Shown here: one piece after another, positions 52,493-61,124 of the stretch
Layout: every line of letters starts with the position of its first letter
Position numbering within the stretch: position 1 is the stretch's first letter
Assembly: GCF_015355785.1 (NCBI RefSeq)
Contig: NZ_JADKYW010000006.1
Location: 268,936 to 332,935, forward strand
Length of the DNA: 64,000 bases
Source of the DNA: Arthrobacter gandavensis
Lineage (GTDB): Bacteria > Actinomycetota > Actinomycetes > Actinomycetales > Micrococcaceae
Reading direction: 5' to 3'
The notes under the pieces: generated by a model
What the model was told of the DNA's origin: nothing
What the model saw: only the letters and a program-made list of their open reading frames with translations
Databases searched by the model: none
Program-made: the position numbers and the translations under genes

Positions 52493-53446
52493 CTACGTGG
52501 CGTAGTCCGATGCGTTGTACAGGTTGAGTTTCAGTGCCGAGGCGATTTGGGCCACAGCCTTTCGTGCCCGGACGCTGTTGCCCGCAGCGTCCAGCGGCGG
52601 TGAAAACGCCGCGATGGCCAGTACTCCCGGCATGACGGCCAGTACACCGCCCCCTACGCCGGACTTAGCGGGGAGCCCAACCCGGTAGGCCCAGTCACCC
52701 GAGGACGTGTAGAGCCCCTCCATGGTCATCTCCGCCAGCATGGGCGGAATTATGGCGGGGTGGGTGACAGCAGCCTTCTTCGTGATCGGGTTGGTTCCCC
52801 GCGCGGCGATGGTGGCACCCATGGTGGCCAGGTCGACCGCCGTTACCAGCGTGGAGCACTGGCGCGTGTACACGTCGCAGGCCTCCATGGGATCCGAGTA
52901 CATGGTTCCCCCCGAATACAGCAGCCAGGCTATTGCCCGGTTATGGAAGTTGGTGGACTGCTCCGAGTCATTCACTGCATCGCTCATTCGGATTTGCCGT
53001 CCGGCGAAGGCTGACTGCGTAGCCAGGATTTTCCGCCAGCGGTCCTCGGCACTGCCCGCCGGTATCAGCGACACGGTGGACATGGCCCCGGCATTGACGA
53101 GCGGTGAGAGCGGCTTGTCCCCGTGCAGCGCCACGGCTATCACCGAGTTGAACGGTTCGCCCGTAGGATCTGCTCCAACCTTTTCGTGGAACTGCGGCAA
53201 TCCAACGTCATCCATTGCGCGGGCCATCGAAAAGACTTTTGAAATCGACTCCAGCGCAAACTCGAAGTCCGAGTCCCCGGTCGCGAACACCTCGCCGTCG
53301 GCCGTTACAACACAAATGCCGAAGAGCGCAGGGTCCACCGAGGCCAGGTAGGGGATATAGCTGGCGTTCTCACCGCCCTGGTCCGGCTTGAAGTCGCTGT
53401 GGGCAGTTCTTACAGCAGCCTGGATGGCTGTCTTGTCTATGTTCAT
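52493..53446 (-). CDS. glsA: Glutaminase (GlsA type)
   Basis: 317-residue serine-type glutaminase that yields glutamate and ammonia. Motifs: ESISKVFSM (active-site Ser-x-x-Lys), NAGAMSTVSL, SEQSTNFHNRAIAWLL, YTRQCS and GLPAKSGVGGG. ATG at 53446 overlaps the antiporter's TGA by 4 bases. In the Gad pathway it supplies glutamate and its ammonia neutralises acid. The final gene of the gadB-gadC-glsA operon, followed by the shared hairpins at 52404-52475. Confidence 0.9.
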   Translation of the reverse strand: MNIDKTAIQAAVRTAHSDFKPDQGGENASYIPYLASVDPALFGICVVTADGEVFATGDSDFEFALESISKVFSMARAMDDVGLPQFHEKVGADPTGEPFNSVIAVALHGDKPLSPLVNAGAMSTVSLIPAGSAEDRWRKILATQSAFAGRQIRMSDAVNDSEQSTNFHNRAIAWLLYSGGTMYSDPMEACDVYTRQCSTLVTAVDLATMGATIAARGTNPITKKAAVTHPAIIPPMLAEMTMEGLYTSSGDWAYRVGLPAKSGVGGGVLAVMPGVLAIAAFSPPLDAAGNSVRARKAVAQIASALKLNLYNASDYAT

Positions 53447-55215
53447 ACCGCTGAACTCCCGCCCGCTGCAGGCCCGGGATGCGGGCGGTGGACGCGTGTC
53501 CGTCCGCCTTGTTGCGAACCACGGGAACCGGCGCCGGTGGCCGACGGTTTCCCGGTGTGTTTCCCGGTACTTTCGGCACCGCCCGGGGCGCCGGCCGCGG
53601 CTCCCTCTCCTGTGTCTGCAGTACCGGCAAAGGACTCTTCCCATTTCCCGGACAGCTCGGCCGTGGGAGCGGAGGATTCATTGACCGTCCCCGGGTGCTT
53701 GTCTTCCAGCTGCCAGGTGAACGGCACGAAGGCGGTCTGCGGATCCTTCCAGTGGGGCTTCCGGAAAGCGTAGATAACCAGCGGGACGATGATGAGCAGC
53801 ACGGCGCTGCCCACCAGGATTCCGACGTAGGTTTCCGGGGACCCGACTGAAATCTGGTCCGGCGGAATGAAGCTGAAGACGAAAGCCATCAGCGAACCCA
53901 GGAACCCGACGCCGCCGAAGATCCACATGCCGAGGTCTCCACCGGGCACCCGGTAGGGGCGGGGGCGGTTCGGCTGGCTGTAGCGCAGGTAGATGGCCGC
54001 CGCGAACATCAGCAGGTACATCACCAGGTACAGGATCACTGTCAGCTGGCTCAGGATCTGGTACGCGGCCTGCACCGACGGCAGCACCACGTAGACAACG
54101 CCCAGCGCCGTGACCATGAAAGCCTGGAAGAGCAGGATGTGCGTTCCCATGCCGTGCTTGTTCGTGTGCTGCCAGAAGCGCGGAAGGTACCCTGCCTTGC
54201 CCACGGCAAGCAGGCCGCTGGATGGACCGGCCACCCAGGTGACCACGCCTGCCAGCACCCCGATCAGGAGCATCGCGGCGACAATCGGCGACGCCCAGCC
54301 GATGCCCGCCCAATCGAACATGTCGTTGTAGGAAGTCAGCAGGCTCTGCGTCAGGTTGATGTCCGCCTGCGGAACAACGAACGCGATGGCAAGGGTTCCC
54401 AGGACAAAGATGACTACCGTTCCTGCAGCGGCAATGAGCACGGCAAGCGGATAGTTGCGCGTCGGATTCTTCACGTCCTTCACGTGGATGGCATTCATTT
54501 CCATGCCGGCATAGAAGAGGAAAATGCTGGCTGCCAGTACCACGTTGGAGAAGTTGGAGAAGTCCGGTACAAGCTCTCCCCAGCCCATCTTGATCTGCGG
54601 GGTGTTGCCCGCAAAGTAGTAGGAGAAGCCCAGAACCACCAGGATGCCGGCAGGTATCAGCGTGCCGACAATTCCGCCCCACTGGGCAACCTTCGAGAAC
54701 GCCGCCGCGCCCCGGAAGGCAATGAACGTCGCCAGCCAATAGACCACCAGCACGACGGCGAGCACGAAGACCTTGTTTCCCGACAGCTGCGCGTCGATGT
54801 TCTGGTCAGTGCCCGTATACGCCAGTGACACCGCGCCGAAGGTCAGTACGGTGGGGAACCAGATGGTCACCTCGATGAAGAGCATGAACATCGCCAGGAA
54901 GGCCCAGCGCGGACCGAAGGCCTCACCCACCCAGCGGAAGACCCCGCCGGTTTCCGGCCACCCGGTAGCCAGTTCGGCTGCGACGATGGATACCGGAATG
55001 AGGAACACCAGTGCGGCGAAGACGTAGTAGAAGATCGAGCTCAGTCCGTACTCGGCCTCCGCCGGCAGGCCGCGGAGGCTGACCACGGCAACAATATTCA
55101 TGACTGCGAGCGCGCCGACGGTGATGGTTGCGTTTTGTTTTGCCCGGCTCTTACGGCTGGTTCCAGCCGGTGATCCGGCTCCGGCCGATGCAGGTGATGC
55201 AGTTGAATCGCTCAC
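53443..55215 (-). CDS. gadC: Glutamate:GABA antiporter
   Basis: 590 residues of the APC superfamily, glutamate:GABA antiporter (GadC) group, about twelve membrane segments. It exchanges external glutamate for internal GABA. RGLPAEAEYGLSSIFYY (TM1 region), WVGEAFGPRW and the long cytoplasmic C-tail, here a 90-residue low-complexity Gly/Pro/Ser/Glu segment, differing from the E. coli C-plug. GTG at 55215 is chosen because AGGAGG stands 8 bases upstream; the frame's first GTG at 55224 falls within that site. Confidence 0.85.
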   Translation of the reverse strand: MSDSTASPASAGAGSPAGTSRKSRAKQNATITVGALAVMNIVAVVSLRGLPAEAEYGLSSIFYYVFAALVFLIPVSIVAAELATGWPETGGVFRWVGEAFGPRWAFLAMFMLFIEVTIWFPTVLTFGAVSLAYTGTDQNIDAQLSGNKVFVLAVVLVVYWLATFIAFRGAAAFSKVAQWGGIVGTLIPAGILVVLGFSYYFAGNTPQIKMGWGELVPDFSNFSNVVLAASIFLFYAGMEMNAIHVKDVKNPTRNYPLAVLIAAAGTVVIFVLGTLAIAFVVPQADINLTQSLLTSYNDMFDWAGIGWASPIVAAMLLIGVLAGVVTWVAGPSSGLLAVGKAGYLPRFWQHTNKHGMGTHILLFQAFMVTALGVVYVVLPSVQAAYQILSQLTVILYLVMYLLMFAAAIYLRYSQPNRPRPYRVPGGDLGMWIFGGVGFLGSLMAFVFSFIPPDQISVGSPETYVGILVGSAVLLIIVPLVIYAFRKPHWKDPQTAFVPFTWQLEDKHPGTVNESSAPTAELSGKWEESFAGTADTGEGAAAGAPGGAESTGKHTGKPSATGAGSRGSQQGGRTRVHRPHPGPAAGGSSAV

Positions 55216-55227
55216 TGAAGTCACCTC

Positions 55228-56610
55228 CTAGTGGTGGAATCCCGGATGCTCCTGCTCGACGGGCATGGGGGCGCTCAGGTTTTCCAGATATGCGGTCTCG
55301 TCCTGGATGTCCTTGAGCAGGCGCCCGGCCAGGTCCATGCTCAGGCCGTTGCGCACGACGATCCGCTCGACCGTGAGGTTGCCCAGGTTGTCCGGCATCG
55401 GGTACGCGGGTACCAGCCAGCCCTTGGTCCGCAGCCGGTCGGCCAGGTTGTAGAGTGTCCAGCGGTCTGTATGCCCCTCCTTCAGCCGCCAGGCAAAGAC
55501 CGGGATATCGGAGCCGTCATTCCACAGCTCGAAGGGCCCTATCTCGCTGATGCCGTGGGAAAGATACAGAGCCACGTCCTGGCAGGCCTGCTGGACCTTC
55601 TTGTAGCCTTCGAAACCGAGGCGGAGGAACATGTAGAACTGCAGCACCACCTGTGCCCCGGGACGGGAAAAGTTGAGGGCAAAGGTGGGCATGTCCCCGC
55701 CGAGGTAGCTGACGTAGAAAATGAGGTCTTCCGGCAGCCACTGGCGTTCCCGCCACACCACCCACCCGAGGCCGGGGTAGACGAGGCCGTACTTGTGGCC
55801 GGACGTGCTGATGGAATGGACCCGTTCAATCTGGAAGTCCCATTCAAGCTCCGGCTGGATGAACGGGGCGATCATGGCCCCGGACGCCCCGTCCACATGG
55901 ATGGGAATGTCCAGGCCGGTGGCGGCGTGGATTTCGTCGAGTTTGGCAGCAACCTGCTTCACCGGCTCATACATGCCCGTGTAGGTGACGCCCATGATGG
56001 CGACGACGCCGATGGTGTTCTCGTCGACGTACTTCTCCAGTTCGTAGCCGTCCAGGCACTTGTGTTCCTCACTGATCGGAACCAGCCGCGCCTCGATGTC
56101 GAAGTAGTTGCAGAACTTCTCCCAGCAGACCTGTACAGCCGAGCTCATGATCAGGTTGGGCTTGTCCGTGGACTTTCCCTCCGCCCGGCGCTTGTGCTGC
56201 CAGAGCCGCTTGAAGGCGAGTCCGCCAAGCATGCAGGCCTCCGAGGAACCGATGGTTGACGTGCCGATGGTTCCCTGCGGGTCCGGAGAATGCCATAGAC
56301 CGGCAAGCATCTTCCAGCAGTACTGTTCGATCGCCGCCGTCTGGGGATACTCATCCTTGTCGATCATGTTCTTGTCGTACGTTTCTGCATACAGCCGGTT
56401 CGCGTTGTCGTCCATCCAGGTACCGACGAACGTCGCGAGGTTCAACCGCGCGTTGCCGTCCAGCATCGTCTCATCGTGGACGATCTGGTAAGCGGTTTTC
56501 GGCAGCATCCCGCTCTCGGGGAACTCGTACTTCGGGATTTGGGTGGCTTCGCCTTCGCGGGCAAATATCGGGTTGACGTTGAGGAAATCCTGGGGTTCGT
56601 TCTGCGGCAT
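55228..56610 (-). CDS. gadB: Glutamate decarboxylase
   Basis: 460-residue PLP-dependent enzyme converting glutamate to GABA and carbon dioxide while consuming a proton. PLP Lys in STSGHKYGL, the Asp in IHVDGASGAM, GSSEACMLGGLA and VYPGLGWVVWR fit the GadA/B family. ATG at 56610 follows GAGAGG. The stop is 12 bases before the antiporter gene. A TATAGT hexamer (minus strand, 56698-56703) is a possible -10. Together with gadC and glsA it forms an acid-stress operon. Confidence 0.92.
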   Translation of the reverse strand: MPQNEPQDFLNVNPIFAREGEATQIPKYEFPESGMLPKTAYQIVHDETMLDGNARLNLATFVGTWMDDNANRLYAETYDKNMIDKDEYPQTAAIEQYCWKMLAGLWHSPDPQGTIGTSTIGSSEACMLGGLAFKRLWQHKRRAEGKSTDKPNLIMSSAVQVCWEKFCNYFDIEARLVPISEEHKCLDGYELEKYVDENTIGVVAIMGVTYTGMYEPVKQVAAKLDEIHAATGLDIPIHVDGASGAMIAPFIQPELEWDFQIERVHSISTSGHKYGLVYPGLGWVVWRERQWLPEDLIFYVSYLGGDMPTFALNFSRPGAQVVLQFYMFLRLGFEGYKKVQQACQDVALYLSHGISEIGPFELWNDGSDIPVFAWRLKEGHTDRWTLYNLADRLRTKGWLVPAYPMPDNLGNLTVERIVVRNGLSMDLAGRLLKDIQDETAYLENLSAPMPVEQEHPGFHH

Positions 56611-56941
56611 GGCTTCGACCTCTCGTACGGAGTGACCAACGTGGCTGCCGGCCGCAGTGAGCGGCGGCGCTTTAAGCCCCACAGGTGCGCGCGTTCGACT
56701 ATACGCGCGGCCTTTTCGGCATTACTAGGTACAGGCAGGCATTAGGGCACGTGGTTCCGGGAACTCTTGCGGGTATTGCAATGCGGGTCCTCCGGCACCG
56801 TTTATCCGGCCCCGCCCGTTGAGTGCAGGTGCGGCCGCGCGTACCCTCTGAAGACCTATCCCGTTCCGCAGCAGTCCCGGCCCCGGCAACCCTCAAGGAA
56901 TGCACGGAAGCCGGTGGGCGGCCAACCGCAGGAGAACATAC
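56611..56941. other. Divergent intergenic region between gadB and hsp20
   Basis: 331 bases. Holds a -10-like TATAGT on the minus strand (complement at 56698-56703) for gadB, 88 bases upstream of its ATG, and the hsp20 ribosome site at its right end. The repeated CGCG-rich stretch near 56688-56709 (GCGCGCGTTCG and TACGCGCG) is suggestive, but no known heat-shock operator was identified. Confidence 0.5.
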
Positions 56942-57346
56942 ATGGCAAGCCGACGTGACCGATTTGAACTGCCTGAACCCATGCGCCGGCTGTTCGAGGG
57001 CGACTGGGAAGTTCCGTCCTTCCGCGTAGAGGAATTTCGGGAGACCGGAGCCATGGTGGTCCGGGCGGAGCTTCCAAGCATCGATCCGGAGAAGGACCTG
57101 GACGTGACGGTGTCTGAGGGAACCTTGCGCATCCGCGGCGAACGGCGTGAGGAAACGGCCAACCGTGCCAAGAACGGTTACCGGAGTGAGTTCAAGTACG
57201 GCTCGTTCAGCCGGGACATTCCGCTCCCGGCCGGAGCCAGCACCGATGAAGTGACTGCGTCCTACCGGGACGGGGTGCTGGAGGTCCGGGTCCCGATTCA
57301 GGACGCGGGCAGCACCGGCCGGAAGGTCCCCATCAGCCGCAGCTGA
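56942..57346 (+). CDS. Hsp20/alpha-crystallin small heat-shock protein
   Basis: 134 residues with the alpha-crystallin domain (about 35-125). ELPSIDPEKDLDVTVSEGTLRIRGER and the closing GVLEVRVPI are the domain signature; FSRDIPLPAG and ASYRDGV follow. It should be an ATP-independent holdase. ATG follows AGGAGA. No HAIR-type HspR operator was recognised nearby. Confidence 0.88.
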   Translation: MASRRDRFELPEPMRRLFEGDWEVPSFRVEEFRETGAMVVRAELPSIDPEKDLDVTVSEGTLRIRGERREETANRAKNGYRSEFKYGSFSRDIPLPAGASTDEVTASYRDGVLEVRVPIQDAGSTGRKVPISRS

Positions 57347-57402
57347 CTGCCCGCCTCAGGAACCGCAAACAGGTTCCAGACGCCCGGCTCCCAGGAGGCC
57401 CC

Positions 57403-59433
57403 GTGTCCCAGCAGAGCCAGAGTGTCCCGGCACGTTTCCGCGCAGCCAGGTCGCCCGCCTGGCTGGTGATCACCATCATGGCGCTGGGCGGCATCACGGT
57501 GTCGCTGGAAAAGACTGCCGTGGTGCCGCTGCTGCCGGAGTATCCGCGGATATTCGCGGTGAGTTCCGACGACGTTTCCTGGCTGGTCACGGTCACCCTG
57601 CTCAGTGCCGCGGTGGCCACGCCCATCGTGTCCCGGCTGGCGGACATGTTCGGGAAGAAGCGCATGCTGATGATCTCGCTGGCCATGATGGTAGCTGGAG
57701 GGTTCACCGCGGCGCTCGGCGGCACGTTCGCCGCGGCGGTGACCGGGCGCGCGCTGCAGGGCTTCGCCGGGGCTGTGATCCCGGTGGGCATCAGCATCCT
57801 GCGCGATACGCTTCCCCAGCGCCGCATCGCGGGGGCGGTTTCGCTGATGAGCGCCAGTTTCGGAATCGGGAGCGCCCTCGGGCTGCCCATGGCGGGACTG
57901 ATCTACCAGCAGCTGGGCTGGGAAGCCACGTTCTGGATCGTAGCCCTGTTCGCCCTGGCACTCCTGGCCGCCGTCTTCCTTTTTGTGCCCGAATCCACCC
58001 TGCGTACCAAGGGCCGTTTTGACTACACTGGGGCGCTTTTGCTGTCCGGCGCCATGACCGCACTGCTGCTGGCTATCTCCAAGGGTGGGGTCTGGGGCTG
58101 GACGAGCGACATCATCCTGGGACTTTTCGCCGCCTTCGCCATCCTGATCGCACTCTGGTTCCCGCTGGAACTGCGCAGCGGGCAGCCGCTGGTAGACCTG
58201 CGTACCTCCGCCAAACGGCCCATACTGGTGGTCAACGTCGCGGCAGTGCTGGTGGGTTTTTCCATGTATGCAAACATGCTGGTCACCACGCAGCAGCTCC
58301 AGCTGTCCCGCGTAACCGGCTTCGGATTCGGCCTGAGCGTCCTGGTTGCCGGCCTCACCATGATTCCCTCCGGGGTGGCGATGGTCGCGATCGCGCCGGT
58401 GTCCGCACGGCTCACGAACATTTTCGGCGCAAGAACCACGATGATCACCGGCTGTGCCGTGATGGCCGCGGGTTACCTCGGCCGCACCTTCCTGGTCAGC
58501 ACGATTGCCGGGATTGTCACCGGAGCAGTGATCATTTCGGCGGGCACCGCCATGGCCATGGCCGCCATGCCCACCATCATCATGAGCAATGCCCCGCGGC
58601 GGGACACCGCGGCTGCCAACGGATTGAACACGCTGCTGCGCTCGGTTGGCACCTCCACCTGCAGCGCGGCGGTGGCGACCATCCTGGCTTCTCTGACCAT
58701 CGGCGTCGGCGGCCGCGTCTTCCCGGCGCCGGATGCCTTCCGGCTGGTCTTTATCCTGGCCGGCCTGGCCGCGGCGGCGGCAACTGCGCTGTGCTCCCTG
58801 CTGCCCCGCGCGGCACGGCACGAGGCGACGCATCCCGATCTTTTTGCCGGCCGGGCCGGAGCCGGCCCGGGGACCGCAGCGGGGGACGGACTGCCCGAGC
58901 AGGCGGTTAGCGTCACGGGCACGCTGCGTGCGCCCGGGGACCGCGGGTCGATTGACCGCGGTACGGTCACGGTTGCAGCGCTGGACGGGACTCCCATGGA
59001 CTGGGACCGCACGGACGGACACGGGAGGTACACGGTCGCACTGCCGGGTCCGGGGCGCTACGTATTCGTGGCCGCCCACAGGCGCTGGCTTCCGGTTTCC
59101 GAGGTAGTGGAGGTCCGCGCGAACCCGGTACCGCAGGAGATCCACTTCACCCACCGGCTGACGCTCACTGGACGCATCCGGCACCACGGGCGTCCGGTAA
59201 CCGGAGCACTGATCCTCCTGGTTCCGGAAGCGGAGGACGCAACGGCGTTCTCGGTGGTTTCGGCCCGGGGCGGCAGCTACGAACTGCCGCTGCCGGCCCC
59301 TGGCCGTTACGTCCTGAGTGTCACCGAGCCGTCAGGGACAACACACACACGGCTGGTGGTGCTGCCTTCTCCTGACACCGTCGTGGACGTCGAGCTTGGC
59401 GGAGAGCCGCCGTCGACAATCCTGAAGGTCTAA
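57403..59433 (+). CDS. MFS drug-type transporter with C-terminal beta-sandwich repeats
   Basis: 676 residues. About residues 20-485: MFS DHA2-like with about fourteen membrane segments (SRLADMFGKKR in loop 2-3, GRALQGFAGAVIPVGISI). Residues about 500-676 form two carboxypeptidase-regulatory-like beta domains: GTLRAPGDRGSIDRGTVTVAAL and GRIRHHGRPVTGALILLVPE, each with a [GR]-G-[RS]-Y-x-[LV]-x-LP-x-PGRY strand pair. Such tails are unusual on an MFS protein. Start GTG with CAGGAGG near. Export of a drug or lipid is likely; the tail may aid partner binding. Confidence 0.8.
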   Translation: MSQQSQSVPARFRAARSPAWLVITIMALGGITVSLEKTAVVPLLPEYPRIFAVSSDDVSWLVTVTLLSAAVATPIVSRLADMFGKKRMLMISLAMMVAGGFTAALGGTFAAAVTGRALQGFAGAVIPVGISILRDTLPQRRIAGAVSLMSASFGIGSALGLPMAGLIYQQLGWEATFWIVALFALALLAAVFLFVPESTLRTKGRFDYTGALLLSGAMTALLLAISKGGVWGWTSDIILGLFAAFAILIALWFPLELRSGQPLVDLRTSAKRPILVVNVAAVLVGFSMYANMLVTTQQLQLSRVTGFGFGLSVLVAGLTMIPSGVAMVAIAPVSARLTNIFGARTTMITGCAVMAAGYLGRTFLVSTIAGIVTGAVIISAGTAMAMAAMPTIIMSNAPRRDTAAANGLNTLLRSVGTSTCSAAVATILASLTIGVGGRVFPAPDAFRLVFILAGLAAAAATALCSLLPRAARHEATHPDLFAGRAGAGPGTAAGDGLPEQAVSVTGTLRAPGDRGSIDRGTVTVAALDGTPMDWDRTDGHGRYTVALPGPGRYVFVAAHRRWLPVSEVVEVRANPVPQEIHFTHRLTLTGRIRHHGRPVTGALILLVPEAEDATAFSVVSARGGSYELPLPAPGRYVLSVTEPSGTTHTRLVVLPSPDTVVDVELGGEPPSTILKV

Positions 59434-60522
59434 TCAGGCCGGCACGCCCGCGTATTCGGGGTAGTCCGTGTAGCCCTCGGCACCGTCCGAGTAGAACGTG
59501 GAAGGATCCGGCTCATTCAGGGGCAGGTCGTGCTGCCAGCGCAGCGCAAGGTCCGGGTTGGCGATGGCGGGGCGCCCGACGGCGACGGCGTCGCACAGGT
59601 CCTGCTGCAGCAGGCCGGCGGCTTCCTCGCGGGTGGTCACGACGGCGAAACCGGTGTTGAGCAGCACCGGCGAGCCGAAGCGGCGGCGCAGTTCCTGAAC
59701 CAGTTCACCCGCCGGATTGTTGTGCAGGATGCTCAGGTAGGCGAGACCGAGCGGCGCGATTTCATCCACCAGGGCACCGTAGGCGGCAAGCGTCTCTGCG
59801 GCGTCCTTCTCCCACGCGTCCTGGATGTTGTGTTCCGGGGAAATGCGCAATCCCACCCGGTCCGCGCCTACGGCGGCGGCTACAGCGGTGACGACTTCGA
59901 CGACAAACCGCGCTCGGTTCTCCGGCGAGCCGCCGTAGCCGTCCGTGCGCCGGTTCGAAGCCGGGCTCAGGAATTCGTGCAGCAGGTAGCCGTTTGCACC
60001 GTGAAGTTCAACGCCGTCGAACCCTGCTTCAACCGCAGCAACTGACCCGCGGACGAAAATGTCACGCATCTCGTCCAGTTCCAGCTCGCCCAGCTCCCGC
60101 GGCTGGGTGTGCGGCAGCTTGCCCGCCGGGGTGCGGATGACGCCGTCAATGGCGACGGCGCTCGGTGCCACTGTCTGGAGGCCGCCGTTGATCTCCGGAT
60201 GGGAAACCCGTCCGGCGTGCATGACCTGCGCGAAGATCCGGCCGTCTGCGGCGTGGACTGCGTCAGTCACCTTGCGCCACCCAGCCAGCTGTTCGGTGGT
60301 GACCAGGCCCGGCTGTCCGGAGAATCCCTGTCCCTCACGGGAAGGATACGTTCCTTCCGAAACAATCAGGCCCAGCGAGGCCCGCTGGCGGTAATGCTCG
60401 GCTACAAGCGGACCGGGAATGCCGTCCGCTCCGCTGCGCACCCGTGTCAGGGGCGCCATTACCAGCCGGTTGGGCAGCTCCAGGGAGCCAAGGGTCAGGG
60501 GAGAAAACAGATCTGTCTGCAC
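59434..60522 (-). CDS. Old Yellow Enzyme family alkene reductase
   Basis: 362-residue FMN TIM-barrel ene-reductase of the NemA/xenobiotic reductase group. LFSPLTLGSLELPNRLVMAPLTR opens the protein; HAGRVSHPE, FDGVELHGANGYLLHEFLSP (phosphate and substrate His/Asn region), NTGFAVV and AVGRPAIANPDL are characteristic. It reduces activated C=C bonds or nitro compounds with NAD(P)H. Stops of this gene and the MFS gene are adjacent. The start has AGGAAG upstream. Confidence 0.9.
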   Translation of the reverse strand: MQTDLFSPLTLGSLELPNRLVMAPLTRVRSGADGIPGPLVAEHYRQRASLGLIVSEGTYPSREGQGFSGQPGLVTTEQLAGWRKVTDAVHAADGRIFAQVMHAGRVSHPEINGGLQTVAPSAVAIDGVIRTPAGKLPHTQPRELGELELDEMRDIFVRGSVAAVEAGFDGVELHGANGYLLHEFLSPASNRRTDGYGGSPENRARFVVEVVTAVAAAVGADRVGLRISPEHNIQDAWEKDAAETLAAYGALVDEIAPLGLAYLSILHNNPAGELVQELRRRFGSPVLLNTGFAVVTTREEAAGLLQQDLCDAVAVGRPAIANPDLALRWQHDLPLNEPDPSTFYSDGAEGYTDYPEYAGVPA

Positions 60523-60616
60523 GTACTTCCTTTCGGCAGGCAGCCGATAGCCGCCTGCGCATGGGGGTTATCTGCGGTCAACTCACGCGGGCGGACGCGT
60601 ATTCCCGGAAGGGGGC

Positions 60617-61105
60617 CTAACGGACCTCGCGGATGAGGTTGGTGATGCGCGCGGTGGAGAGCCGGCGGCCCTCATCGTCCGTCATCACCACTTCATGCGT
60701 GGTGACGGTGCCGCCCAGGTGCACGGCGGTGGCGGTGCCGGTGACGAGGCCTGAGGAAACCGACCGGTGGTGCGTTGCGCCAACTTCAATGCCGACGGCG
60801 TAGCGGCCCGGCCCGGCGTGCATTGACGCGGCAAAGGAGCCCAGGGTTTCGGCGAGGACCACGTGTGCGCCGCCGTGCAGGATGCCCGCCACCTGCTGGT
60901 TGCCCTCCACCGGCATGGTGGCGACGATGCGGGAGGGGGACATCTCCAGGAAGCGGATGCCGAGCTTCACCACCAGGGGTCCGACTCCGGATTCGCCAAG
61001 CCATGGGTGCAGTTCCTCCGGCACTCCGGCATCGCGCAGTTCCTGCAGCATGGGGGCTTCGCCCCGCGCGGGGCCGGCCTGGCCCGGCGTGAAAATGTCA
61101 CTCAT
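60617..61105 (-). CDS. PaaI family hotdog thioesterase
   Basis: 162 residues. HGGAHVVLAETLGSFAASM is the PaaI/YdiI active-site segment (Gly-Gly, His and Glu); VGIEVGATHHRSVSSGLVTG the core. Such enzymes hydrolyse phenylacetyl-, DHNA- or other aryl/acyl-CoA. With menaquinone metabolism in view, DHNA-CoA thioesterase is possible but unproven. The start at 61105 is 19 bases from the divergent polA start, an arrangement often seen in actinobacteria. The frame further upstream is antisense to polA. Confidence 0.85.
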   Translation of the reverse strand: MSDIFTPGQAGPARGEAPMLQELRDAGVPEELHPWLGESGVGPLVVKLGIRFLEMSPSRIVATMPVEGNQQVAGILHGGAHVVLAETLGSFAASMHAGPGRYAVGIEVGATHHRSVSSGLVTGTATAVHLGGTVTTHEVVMTDDEGRRLSTARITNLIREVR

Positions 61106-61111
61106 GCCCAC

Positions 61112-61117
61112 TAGGCT
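61112..61117 (+). promoter_or_regulatory. -10 box of a probable leaderless polA promoter
   Basis: TAGGCT ends 7 bases before the GTG at 61125 and no ribosome site exists in the 19-base divergent gap, favouring leaderless transcription of polA. Confidence 0.35.
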
Positions 61118-61124
61118 TACATCT

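Noticed and set aside
56611-56941. HAIR-type HspR operator for hsp20
   Set aside because: No CTTGAGT-n7-ACTCAAG-like pair with acceptable match was found.
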